NCBI GenBank assembly: GCA_031270145.1
Contig: JAISYD010000071.1
Span: forward strand, 1 to 12,048
DNA: 12,048 nucleotides
Origin: Planctomycetota bacterium
Lineage (GTDB): Bacteria; Planctomycetota; SZUA-567
Direction of reading: 5' to 3'
Positions 1 through 6,844 of this stretch are shown piece after piece. The notes under the pieces were generated by a model. The model did not search any database. It saw only the letters and a program-made list of their open reading frames with translations, and was not told the origin of the DNA. Made by a program: the position numbers and the translations under genes. Each line of letters starts with the position of its first letter. The first letter of the stretch is position 1.

Positions 1-1
1 G

Positions 2-565
2 CTGGAAATGGAGACCGAGGGGAACCTGGTCTACATCGTCGATCGGGTGCTGAACCTGGCCCGGAACCTGGCTCTAATCCTGCTGGCCCTGGGGATCGTG
101 GATTTTTATTACCAGAAACGCAAGCACCACACGGACCTCAAGATGACCAAGCAGGAGGTGAAGGAGGAGTACAAGCAGTCGGAGGGCAATCCGGAGATCA
201 AGCAGAAAATCCGCCAGAAGCAGCGGGAGGCGGCCATCAAGCGCATGATGGGGGAGGTGCCGCAGGCGGAGGTGGTGGTGAAAAACCCCACCCACTTCGC
301 CGTGGCCATATCCTACAAGCCCGGCATGGAGCGGCCGGTGGTGGTGGCGAAGGGCCAGGACAAGCTGGCGTTCAAAATCATCGAGGTCGCCCGCCAGGCC
401 GGCGTACCTACCTGGGAGAACCCGCCCCTGGCCCGGCAGCTCTATAAAATGGTGGAGGTGGGCGGGGCGATACCGGAGGAGCTTTTCGAGGCGGTCGCCG
501 GCATCCTCGCCGCGGTGCTGGACGCGGAAAAGAAGAAACGGTATTTGGCGGCGGAGGCGGCGTAA
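2..565 (+). CDS. flhB: FlhB, flagellar export switch protein, C-terminal part (5' end outside window)
   Basis: FlhB is the inner-membrane export-gate protein of the flagellar type III apparatus; its cytoplasmic domain switches substrate class from rod/hook to filament. The frame is open to the left edge of the window, so the start and most membrane helices are missing; 187 residues remain. Counting from the internal Met at position 8, a last hydrophobic helix lies at about residues 19-37, followed by a charged linker (about 38-80, rich in K, E and Q) and the cytoplasmic domain. The autocleavage motif NPTH is at residues 93-96 (bases 284-295); cleavage in the family falls between N and P. The following text (HFAVAISY...) and the PENPPLAR-like segment WENPPLAR match FlhB. 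The stop TAA is followed immediately by the flhA ATG, so the two are surely cotranscribed. Family assignment is secure. Confidence 0.96.
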   Translation: MEMETEGNLVYIVDRVLNLARNLALILLALGIVDFYYQKRKHHTDLKMTKQEVKEEYKQSEGNPEIKQKIRQKQREAAIKRMMGEVPQAEVVVKNPTHFAVAISYKPGMERPVVVAKGQDKLAFKIIEVARQAGVPTWENPPLARQLYKMVEVGGAIPEELFEAVAGILAAVLDAEKKKRYLAAEAA

Positions 566-2776
566 ATGAGCGCGGGCGGGATGGCGGATAGGCGGTGGCG
601 GGGCGCGGCCTGGCTCGAGGAGGCCAGCCGCCGGATCGCCGAACTCCTTGGCCGGGGCGGCAACAAGAACATCCTGATATCCTTCTTCCTGATCTGCGCC
701 CTCGCCGCGATGCTGGTGCCCCTTCCGGCCTTCTTTATGGACATCGCCATCGGGATGAACATCCTTCTCGCCCTGATCCTGCTCCTGATGACCATTTTCG
801 TCGAGCAGCCGCTGCATTTGAGCACCTTCCCGTCCGCCCTGCTGGTGCTGACGCTTTTCCGCCTGTCCCTGAACATTTCCTCCACCCGGCTCATCCTCAG
901 CCGGGGCCAGGAGGGCATCGGCGCGGCCGGCCACCTCATAGCCACCTTCGGCGCCTTCGTGGGCGGCGGCGGCAGCGTCGACGGCATCAACCACCTCAGT
1001 TCCCTGGCGGTCGGGATCACCGTCTTCATCATCATTATGATCGTCCAATACATGGTCATCACCAAGGGCTCGACCCGCATCGCCGAGGTGGCGGCCCGCT
1101 TCACCCTCGACGCCATGCCCGGAAAGCAGATGGCCATCGACGCCGACCTCAACTCCGGCATCATCGACGAGAAGGAGGCGATCAGCCGGCGGCTGGAAAT
1201 CCAGCGCCAGGCCGCCTTTTTCGGCGCCATGGACGGCGCGGCCAAGTTCGTTTCCGGCGACACCGTGGCCGGCATCCTCATCACCGGCATCAACATCCTG
1301 TTCGGCTTCGTCATCGGCGTCTTCATCCACGGCATGGAGTTTGTCGACGCGGCCCAGGTCTTCACCGTCCTCACCATCGGCGACGGCCTGGCCGCCCAGA
1401 TCCCGGCCCTGCTGATCAGCGTCGGCGCCGGCCTCCTGGTCACCCGGAACGCCGACAAGGCCGAATTCGGCGAGGAGATCCTGGGCCAGTTCTTCGGCCA
1501 GCACAAGCCCATCGGGGCGGCGGCGGTCATGGTGGGGGTCGTGGGCCTGTCCGGCCTGGTCGGCGTCACGCCCTTTCCGCCGCTCCCGCTTTTTATCGTG
1601 TCAGGCATCTGCTTCCTCCTGTGGCTGGGGGCGAGGCGCGCGGAAACCGCCATGGCGGCGGCGTCCCGGGAAAAGGCGGAGGCGATGAAACGGGAGGACG
1701 GGGCGAAGCCCGCCGCCCCCGAGAAGGTCGAAAACCTTCTGAGGATCGACGCCATGGAGTTGGAAGTCGGCTACGGCGTGGTGCCCCTGGTCGACGCCCA
1801 GCAGTCGGGCGGCGGCGGCCTCCTCGCCCGGGTGCAGATGATCCGCCAGCAACTGGCAGTGGAATTGGGCATAATCGTTCCGCCCATCCGCATCCGCGAC
1901 AACATCCAGTTGGAGGCCAACGAATACGTGGTGAAAATCCAGGGCGCCCCGGTGGCCAGGGGTACGGTCGAGGTGGATCGGCTCATGGCCATAGATTCCG
2001 GCGCCGCCAGCGAAAAGCTGGAGGGCGACGCGACGGTGGAGCCGGCCTTCAACATGCCGGCGGTGTGGATCCAGCCGGCCAGCCGCGAATACGCCGAAAG
2101 GGTCGGCTATACCGTGGCGGACGCCGAGACGGTGGTGGCGACCCATCTCACCGAGGTCATCCGCTCCCGCGCCGCCGAGCTCCTGACCCGCGACGAGGTG
2201 CGCAAGCTCCTGGACGCCCTGAAGGAGCATTCGCCCGGCGTGGTGGAGGAGGTGGTGCCAAGCGTACTTTCGATCACCGAGTTGCAGAAGGTGCTCCAGA
2301 ACCTCCTGCGGGAGAAGGTGTCCATCCGGAACCTGGGCGCCGTCATCGAGGCGCTTGGGGATGTGGGCCGGCGCACCAAGGATCCGGATGTCCTCACCGA
2401 GTTCGCCCGGAACGCCCTGCGGCGCTGGCTCTGCAACGAATACGCCGCCCCCGGCAGCCGAAAGCTGAACGTGGTTACCCTGGATCCCCGCCTGGAGGAG
2501 CAGATCCAGCAGCGCATCGAGCATACCGACGGCGGCTCCTATCTTGCCCTCCGTCCCGCCGCCAGCCAGCGCCTGGTGGAGGCCATATCGGCGGAGGTGC
2601 AGCGCCAGATGCAGGGCGGCAACAATCCGTTGCTCCTGACCTCGCCGCAGGTGCGGCTCCAGGTCAAACGGCTGACCCAGGCGCGGCTGCCCATACTCGC
2701 GGTGCTTTCGTATAACGAGATTTTGCCGGAGTACGAGCCGGTTTCGCTGGGCATGGTGAAGGCGGATTTGAGCTAG
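566..2776 (+). CDS. flhA: FlhA, flagellar type III export gate protein
   Basis: FlhA forms the nonameric export gate; its membrane half uses the proton gradient and its cytoplasmic half docks chaperone-substrate complexes. The 736-residue product fits the family's usual length of about 690-710 with a slightly longer N-terminus. Hydrophobic segments lie at about residues 37-57, 62-79, 90-110, 145-165, 233-255, 275-293 and 316-355, and the soluble domain begins near 390. The conserved FHIPEP-family segment between helices is present at about 178-230 (RFTLDAMPGKQMAIDADLNSG, then GAMDGAAKFVSGD). The start at 566 abuts the flhB stop and has a GGAGG-type site about 9 bases upstream; Met6 (base 581) is an alternative start. 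No truncation or frameshift is seen. The 62-bp gap to flhF has no clear terminator, so flhF is probably in the same transcript. Confidence 0.97.
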   Translation: MSAGGMADRRWRGAAWLEEASRRIAELLGRGGNKNILISFFLICALAAMLVPLPAFFMDIAIGMNILLALILLLMTIFVEQPLHLSTFPSALLVLTLFRLSLNISSTRLILSRGQEGIGAAGHLIATFGAFVGGGGSVDGINHLSSLAVGITVFIIIMIVQYMVITKGSTRIAEVAARFTLDAMPGKQMAIDADLNSGIIDEKEAISRRLEIQRQAAFFGAMDGAAKFVSGDTVAGILITGINILFGFVIGVFIHGMEFVDAAQVFTVLTIGDGLAAQIPALLISVGAGLLVTRNADKAEFGEEILGQFFGQHKPIGAAAVMVGVVGLSGLVGVTPFPPLPLFIVSGICFLLWLGARRAETAMAAASREKAEAMKREDGAKPAAPEKVENLLRIDAMELEVGYGVVPLVDAQQSGGGGLLARVQMIRQQLAVELGIIVPPIRIRDNIQLEANEYVVKIQGAPVARGTVEVDRLMAIDSGAASEKLEGDATVEPAFNMPAVWIQPASREYAERVGYTVADAETVVATHLTEVIRSRAAELLTRDEVRKLLDALKEHSPGVVEEVVPSVLSITELQKVLQNLLREKVSIRNLGAVIEALGDVGRRTKDPDVLTEFARNALRRWLCNEYAAPGSRKLNVVTLDPRLEEQIQQRIEHTDGGSYLALRPAASQRLVEAISAEVQRQMQGGNNPLLLTSPQVRLQVKRLTQARLPILAVLSYNEILPEYEPVSLGMVKADLS

Positions 2777-2838
2777 CCGGGGTTCGTTGGGGGCCCGGCG
2801 GAGTTCCGTCGGCCGGTTGTCGGGGGATGTCGTAGCGC

Positions 2839-4170
2839 ATGGCCAGGCGGCAGAATAAAACCCATGTCTTCCGCGGCCGGACCTGCGCCGAGGCGATGAG
2901 CAAGGCCAAGAGCAAGCTGGGCCGGGACATCGCCATTGTCGAACGGCGCGACGTCAAGCCGGAAAACCTGTTCAGCCGCCTGACCTCGGGCCGGCTGGGC
3001 GGCGGCGCCCTGGAAGTGGAGCTGGAGGTGGCGGTAATGGAACCGAATCGGGCGGACGGCTCCGCCCCGGAGGCTCGGCCGCGGCCGGCCAATCCACTGC
3101 TCCACCGCACCTACGCCAAGGCGCTGGAGGGCCGGGAGCGCCTGAATCCGGAGGTTGCGGGGGCGATGGCCGCCGCCGCTCCCCGGCCGGAGCTGGGCGA
3201 AGCCGCCGCCGGCATCGCCGGACGCCTCGACGCCCTCCGGAAGACGCTGGAAAAAAGCGTCCTGGAAAACGCCGACAAGTGGGACGAAATCCGGGCCCTC
3301 ATTTCGCTTCAGGCCAGGGGCGGGGTGCCGGCCGTGTCGCCCGATCTGCTGGCCAGTCACCGGGACATGACCGCGCGGGGCATTGACGAGGATTTGGCCA
3401 GGGCCATAGTGGAGGACGCGCAGGCGGCCGGTTTCCGGTCGACCGGCGAGCTGGAGGCCGGCATCCTGCGGGCGGCGGCCAGGCGCGTGCCGGTGGCGGC
3501 GCCGGTGCTGCTGCGGGACGACGGCCCCGCCGTGGTGGCGCTGATCGGGCCGTCGGGGATGGGCAAGACCACCAGCCTGGCCAAGCTGGCCATCCATTTC
3601 GGGGTCAAGGGCAGGCGCTCGGTGGGGGTGGTGAACGAGGACTTGCGCCGGCCCGGGGCCGACGGGCAGCTCAACAACCTGGGGCGGATGTTTGGGCTGG
3701 CGGTGGCCACCGCCGCCGGCCCGGCCGAAATGCGCGATGCCGTGCGCTCCCTGTCGAAGCTGGATTTGATCCTTATCGACACCTCGGGCCGCTCGCCCCG
3801 CGACGCCGGCGGCATCCGGGAATTGGCGGAAATCCTCCGGGCGGCGGAGGTGCGGGAGACCCATCTGGTGCTGTCGGGCCTGGCCTCGGACGACGCGCTG
3901 GCCGGGCTGGCGGAACGCTTCCGTCCCGCCGGCTTCGATCGGGTCATCTTGACCAAGCTCGACGAATGCCTGGAATACGGGCATATCCTGAATGCGGCGT
4001 CCCGTTTGGCCGACGGCCTGAGCTATGTCGCCCATGGGCCGGACTATTCCACCTCCATTCGGCCGGCCGACGGCGCCTGGCTGGCCGGCCTGGCCCTGGG
4101 CCGGGAGGAAATCGGAGCCGGCCGGCCCGGCGGCCCGGTCGATGACGAATGCGGGGGACGGACGGCATGA
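2839..4170 (+). CDS. flhF: FlhF, SRP-type GTPase for flagellar placement
   Basis: FlhF is a signal-recognition-particle-type GTPase that recruits early flagellar parts to the correct membrane site and sets flagellar position and number. The 443-residue product has the family N-terminus (KTHVFRGRTCAEAMSKAK), a variable, Ala/Arg-rich B-like linker to about residue 150, an N-domain to about 225 and a G-domain to about 420. G1 is GPSGMGKTT (237-245), G3 is DTSGR (314-318) and G4 is TKLDE (372-376). The segment aligned with the G2/I-box DTYRIGA reads DLRRPGA (268-274), keeping Asp, Arg and GA but not the Thr and Tyr. An in-frame TAG at 2833-2835 rules out a start further upstream, so ATG 2839 is the first possible; a GGGGG stretch lies about 12 bases before it. 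The stop overlaps the next gene's start as ATGA. FlhG, its usual regulator, is not adjacent. Confidence 0.95.
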   Translation: MARRQNKTHVFRGRTCAEAMSKAKSKLGRDIAIVERRDVKPENLFSRLTSGRLGGGALEVELEVAVMEPNRADGSAPEARPRPANPLLHRTYAKALEGRERLNPEVAGAMAAAAPRPELGEAAAGIAGRLDALRKTLEKSVLENADKWDEIRALISLQARGGVPAVSPDLLASHRDMTARGIDEDLARAIVEDAQAAGFRSTGELEAGILRAAARRVPVAAPVLLRDDGPAVVALIGPSGMGKTTSLAKLAIHFGVKGRRSVGVVNEDLRRPGADGQLNNLGRMFGLAVATAAGPAEMRDAVRSLSKLDLILIDTSGRSPRDAGGIRELAEILRAAEVRETHLVLSGLASDDALAGLAERFRPAGFDRVILTKLDECLEYGHILNAASRLADGLSYVAHGPDYSTSIRPADGAWLAGLALGREEIGAGRPGGPVDDECGGRTA

Positions 4171-4493
4171 TGGCGAAAAAGATGGCCGGTTTCTTTTCCA
4201 TGCTCGGCGTCGCCGTTTTCCTCGGCAACTGGCTTTATTTTTACCTGTTGCCGGAGCGGGGGAATGTCGAGCCGATGGGCGCCGAGACGGCGTGGGAGGT
4301 CGGCATTTATCTGGCGGCGGCGTTTTTCCTGCTTGGCCTGTTCGTCTCCACGCTGGGGATAGCCCTGGTGCAGGAGGCGCTGGCCGAGACCCGGAGTCGC
4401 GACATGGAGAAGAAGTTCCGGGCCAAGTCAAGCTACGATCAGGCGCTGTCCGAGGCTGGATTGGAACCGGCGGAGGACGCCGCCGGGCGATGA
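4167..4493 (+). CDS. small two-helix membrane protein between flhF and fliA, function unknown
   Basis: I do not recognise this family. The 108-residue product begins at the ATG overlapping the flhF stop (ATGA at 4167-4170), with a GGGGGAC ribosome-binding stretch at 4153-4159; an in-frame ATG at 4149 would add six residues inside flhF and is less likely. Two hydrophobic segments are seen at about residues 9-27 (FFSMLGVAVFLGNWLYFYL) and 46-68 (VGIYLAAAFFLLGLFVSTLGI, in part), joined by a short polar loop with an acidic Glu/Pro character. A charged, probably cytoplasmic tail of about 40 residues follows (ETRSRDMEKKFRAKSSYDQ). There is no clear signal-peptide cleavage site. Translational coupling to flhF suggests a flagellar role, perhaps a membrane partner or anchor of FlhF; this is inference from position only. 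It could equally be an unrelated passenger gene in the operon. Confidence 0.8.
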   Translation: MMAKKMAGFFSMLGVAVFLGNWLYFYLLPERGNVEPMGAETAWEVGIYLAAAFFLLGLFVSTLGIALVQEALAETRSRDMEKKFRAKSSYDQALSEAGLEPAEDAAGR

Positions 4494-4529
4494 CTGGGCC
4501 AGCCCCGGCCGGCCGGCGGAGCCGCGCCA

Positions 4530-4558
4530 TTGCCTGAAACGCCGGGGGATGGTAAAAA
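4530..4558 (+). promoter_or_regulatory. candidate sigma-70-type promoter upstream of fliA
   Basis: Within the 147-bp gap before fliA, TTGCCT (4530-4535) and TAAAAA (4553-4558) are separated by 17 bases. Each hexamer matches the consensus at four of six positions, and TAAAAA lies in the most A/T-rich patch of this GC-rich gap. It would give fliA its own transcript with a leader of about 75 bases. It is a weak match and may be chance. Confidence 0.3.
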
Positions 4559-4571
4559 TGACTGGTTGCGG

Positions 4572-4601
4572 TTCCCCGGCGGGGCGCGTTCCGCCCGGGA
4601 A
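4572..4601 (+). other. GC-rich hairpin in the fliA leader
   Basis: The arms TTCCCCGGCGG (4572-4582) and CCGCCCGGGAA (4591-4601) pair at 10 of 11 positions, with a C-C mismatch in the middle, around an 8-base loop. No T-run follows, so a classic intrinsic terminator is unlikely. Lying 40 bases before the fliA start, it could attenuate read-through from flhF, stabilise the fliA transcript, or be chance in GC-rich DNA. Confidence 0.35.
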
Positions 4602-4640
4602 GGCGGCGCATGGCGAATCATTCGCGAGGGGAGTTGAACC

Positions 4641-5447
4641 ATGAACGAATACCGGGAGGATTACGGCGTGCCCGCGCCTTTGGGGGAGGAGGAGGAGGCC
4701 GAGCTTTGGCGGCGCTACCGCGGGAACCGCGACGCCGAGGCCAGGGAAAGGCTGATCACCAATTACATGCCGCTGGTCATCGACATGGCGGAGCGCGCCT
4801 CCAAGAAGCTGCCCGCCTTTCTGGACGTCCAGGACCTGATCAGCTCCGGCAGCTTCGGGCTGCTCGATGCCATTGAGAAGTTCAATCCGGACGAGTGCGT
4901 AAAATTCTCCACCTATTGCAACCGGCGCATCAACGGGGCGATTGTGGACGATTTGCGCCGCCAGGACTGGCCGTCGCGCCAGTTGCGGCAGAAGTCCAAC
5001 CTGGTCAAGCGCGCCCGCGAGGATCTGGAGAACCGGCTGGGCCGCGCCCCGGATGACCGGGAAATGGCGGAATACCTCGGCCTCGACCGGGAAAAGTACC
5101 AGGATCTGTTGCGGGAAAGCCAGATCAAGTCCATGGTCCCCCTGGATCGCAAGTGGGACGAGAACGACGACAACGACATCGGCCCCATCGAGATGCTGCC
5201 CGACGCCAAGGCCGCCGACCCGCTGGCCGAATTGACCCGGGCCGAGATCAAGGAGGTGGCGCTGCGGGGGTTGTCGGAGGATCAGAAGCGGGTGCTGGTC
5301 CTCTACTATTACGAAAACCTGAACCTCAAGGAAATCGGCTTGGCCCTCAAGCTGTCGGAAAGCCGGGTCTGCCAGATCCACCAGCAGACGTTGAACTTCC
5401 TGCGGCAGAAGTTCACCGAGCGCCAGATTTCGCCCTTTTCGCTGTGA
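4641..5447 (+). CDS. fliA: FliA/WhiG-type flagellar sigma factor (sigma-28)
   Basis: This alternative sigma factor directs RNA polymerase to late flagellar and chemotaxis genes. The 268-residue product has region 2 at about residues 30-105, including the core-binding DLISSGSFGLLDAIEKF segment (65-81) and the FliA-typical GAIVDDLRRQDWPSR (99-113). Region 3 follows at about 115-175, and region 4 at about 205-258 with a helix-turn-helix LKEIGLALKLSESRVCQIHQ (229-248). At 268 residues it is slightly longer than enteric FliA (about 240), partly through an acidic insert (KWDENDDNDIGP, 171-182) between regions 3 and 4. The start ATG at 4641 has a GAGGGGAG-type site about 8 bases upstream. It follows flhF and the small membrane gene on the same strand. 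No adjacent flgM anti-sigma gene is seen. An upstream start in another frame at 4610 was rejected because it gives no conserved protein. Confidence 0.95.
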   Translation: MNEYREDYGVPAPLGEEEEAELWRRYRGNRDAEARERLITNYMPLVIDMAERASKKLPAFLDVQDLISSGSFGLLDAIEKFNPDECVKFSTYCNRRINGAIVDDLRRQDWPSRQLRQKSNLVKRAREDLENRLGRAPDDREMAEYLGLDREKYQDLLRESQIKSMVPLDRKWDENDDNDIGPIEMLPDAKAADPLAELTRAEIKEVALRGLSEDQKRVLVLYYYENLNLKEIGLALKLSESRVCQIHQQTLNFLRQKFTERQISPFSL

Positions 5448-5523
5448 GGCGGCGGCCGGGAGTTTAACGGCAATTTCGCGAAGTCCCGCGCCGGCCAGGG
5501 CGAAAAGGCGGATTGGGGGATAT

Positions 5524-5547
5524 GCCGGATGGCGCTGGAAATCCGGC
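5524..5547. terminator. possible bidirectional terminator hairpin between convergent fliA and glycerate kinase genes
   Basis: The 141-bp gap between two converging genes contains GCCGGAT (5524-5530) and its perfect complement ATCCGGC (5541-5547) around a 10-base loop. There is no T-run on either side, so it is a weak candidate. A second, longer-range complementarity links CGCCCTTTTCGC at the end of fliA (5431-5442) with GCGAAAAGGCG (5500-5510), interrupted by one bulged base. Confidence 0.3.
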
Positions 5548-5588
5548 GGGGGTCAAGCCCGCGGCGTCTGGCCAGGCCGCCTCCCGCC

Positions 5589-6752
5589 TTAGCTCCGGCC
5601 GCCGGCGTCCCTCCCTCTCCTCCGGCCGGCGAGGAAGGCGCGGAAAGCCTGGGCGGCGGCGGCGGCGAGGAGCGGGGCGGCGTTTTTCATCGCCTCCTCC
5701 AGGCTGATCGGGCCGGGGCAGAGGGAAAAGCAGGCGTCGATGCCGATCCCGTGCAGGTTGGAAATGTCGCCGGCCACCCCGCCGGCGATGGCGAGGCAGG
5801 GCACGCCCAATTTTTTGGCCCGGCCGCCCACGCCGGCCGGCCCCTTGCCGAAGGCGGTCTGGAAGTCGACGCGGCCCTCGGCGGTGATGGCGAGATCGGC
5901 GTCCGCCAACTCCTTGTCGATGCCCACCATGTCCAGCACCACCTCCACCCCGGGGCGGAGACTGGCGCCGGCGAAGGCGGCGAGGCCGAAGCCCAGGCCG
6001 CCGGCCGCCCCGGTGCCGGGCCGGTCGGCGAGGTCAAGCCCGAGATACTCCTTGACGTGGGCCGCCAGATTGGCCAGGCCGGCGTCCAGGAACTCGACGT
6101 CCGCCGGCGAGGCGCCCTTTTGCGGCCCGTAGACCGCCGCCGCCCCGCGCGGGCCGCAAAGCGGGTTGTCGACGTCGCAGACCGCCTCGAAGATGATTTT
6201 GCCCGGATCGAATTGGCGGCCGGAAAGGTCGATTTTGCGGATTTTGCCTAAATCCTCGCCCATGGGCCGGACGGCCCGCCCGGCCGCGTCGGTGAAGGCG
6301 ACCCCGAGGGCGGAGGCGAAGCCGACGCCCCCGTCGTTGGTGGCGCTGCCGCCGATGCCGACTATGATATGGGTCGCGCCCCTGGCCAGGGCGGCGCGGA
6401 TCAACTCGCCGGTGCCCAGGGTGGTGGCGATCCGGGCGTTCCTCTCCTCCGGCTTCAGGAGGGCCAGGCCGCTGGCCCTGGCCATTTCGATCACCGCCGT
6501 ACCGCTTTCGGGGATGAGGAGGTATTGCGCTTCGCGGGGCTCCCCGAGCGGGCCGGCGACGGTTTGCGTGACGATTTCGCCGCCGAAGGCCGAGTGGAAG
6601 ACGTTGAACAGCCCGTCGCCGCCGTCGGCGATGGGGACGGAGACGGTCGCCGCCTCCGGGGCGACGCTCTTGATCCCCCGGGAAATGGCCTCGGCCGCCT
6701 CGGCGGCGCCGAGGCTGTCCTTGAAGGCGTTGGGGGCGACGACTATTTTCAT
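5589..6752 (-). CDS. glxK: glycerate kinase, GlxK/GarK (type 2) family
   Basis: This enzyme phosphorylates D-glycerate with ATP; type-2 family members make 2-phosphoglycerate, feeding lower glycolysis. The 387-residue product matches the family's usual length of about 380. It opens with MKIVVAPNAFKDSLGAAEAA, has the conserved IADGGDG (41-47), ATTLGTGELI at about 109-118, the glycine motif GIGGSATNDGG (132-142) and CDVDNPLCGPRGAA (192-205). The late motif GAAGGLGFGL is also present. The start at 6752 has an AAGGAG site 5 bases upstream; the open frame runs further upstream to 7595, but that part lies antisense in the transporter gene and carries no glycerate-kinase sequence. The C-terminus ends in an Arg/Gly-rich tail (GRRRGRDAGGRS). 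It is the last gene of the minus-strand transport cluster, 92 bases after the transporter, and has its own candidate promoter in that gap. The gene symbol is by family, not proven orthology. Confidence 0.94.
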   Translation of the reverse strand: MKIVVAPNAFKDSLGAAEAAEAISRGIKSVAPEAATVSVPIADGGDGLFNVFHSAFGGEIVTQTVAGPLGEPREAQYLLIPESGTAVIEMARASGLALLKPEERNARIATTLGTGELIRAALARGATHIIVGIGGSATNDGGVGFASALGVAFTDAAGRAVRPMGEDLGKIRKIDLSGRQFDPGKIIFEAVCDVDNPLCGPRGAAAVYGPQKGASPADVEFLDAGLANLAAHVKEYLGLDLADRPGTGAAGGLGFGLAAFAGASLRPGVEVVLDMVGIDKELADADLAITAEGRVDFQTAFGKGPAGVGGRAKKLGVPCLAIAGGVAGDISNLHGIGIDACFSLCPGPISLEEAMKNAAPLLAAAAAQAFRAFLAGRRRGRDAGGRS

Positions 6753-6782
6753 GGCGGCTCCTTGCTGGCGGCGACGAAGGGC

Positions 6783-6800
6783 GGAACCGGTCCCGGTTCC
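6783..6800 (-). repeat. inverted repeat at the presumed start of the glycerate kinase transcript
   Basis: GGAACC (6783-6788) and GGTTCC (6795-6800) form a perfect inverted repeat around GGTCCC; one further G-C pair extends the stem. It falls 3-20 bases downstream of the transcription start predicted from the promoter at 6810-6837. It may be an operator or a leader hairpin. It lies 30 bases upstream of the glycerate kinase start. Confidence 0.4.
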
Positions 6801-6809
6801 GTTTCCCCG

Positions 6810-6837
6810 ATTGTATCCATGGGATTGTCCGCCGCAA
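6810..6837 (-). promoter_or_regulatory. candidate promoter for glycerate kinase
   Basis: On the minus strand TTGCGG (6837-6832) and TACAAT (6815-6810) are separated by 16 bases, in the gap between the transporter stop and the glycerate kinase start. The -10 hexamer matches consensus at five of six positions and the -35 at four of six. It would make the kinase expressible apart from the upstream operon promoter. Confidence 0.45.
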
Positions 6838-6844
6838 GCCAGTC

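Noticed and set aside
74..1504. Long minus-strand open frame (476 codons) opposite flhB and flhA
   Set aside because: Its product is low-complexity D/G/E/H-rich sequence typical of antisense reading of GC-rich genes, and it overlaps two secure flagellar genes.
4500..4520. CCGGCC/GGCCGG-rich short repeats here and elsewhere
   Set aside because: Such short GC palindromes recur throughout the coding sequence and reflect base composition.
2773..4611. Long minus-strand open frame (612 codons) opposite flhF
   Set aside because: Pro/Arg/Gly-rich shadow of flhF and the small membrane gene, with no recognisable domain or ribosome site.
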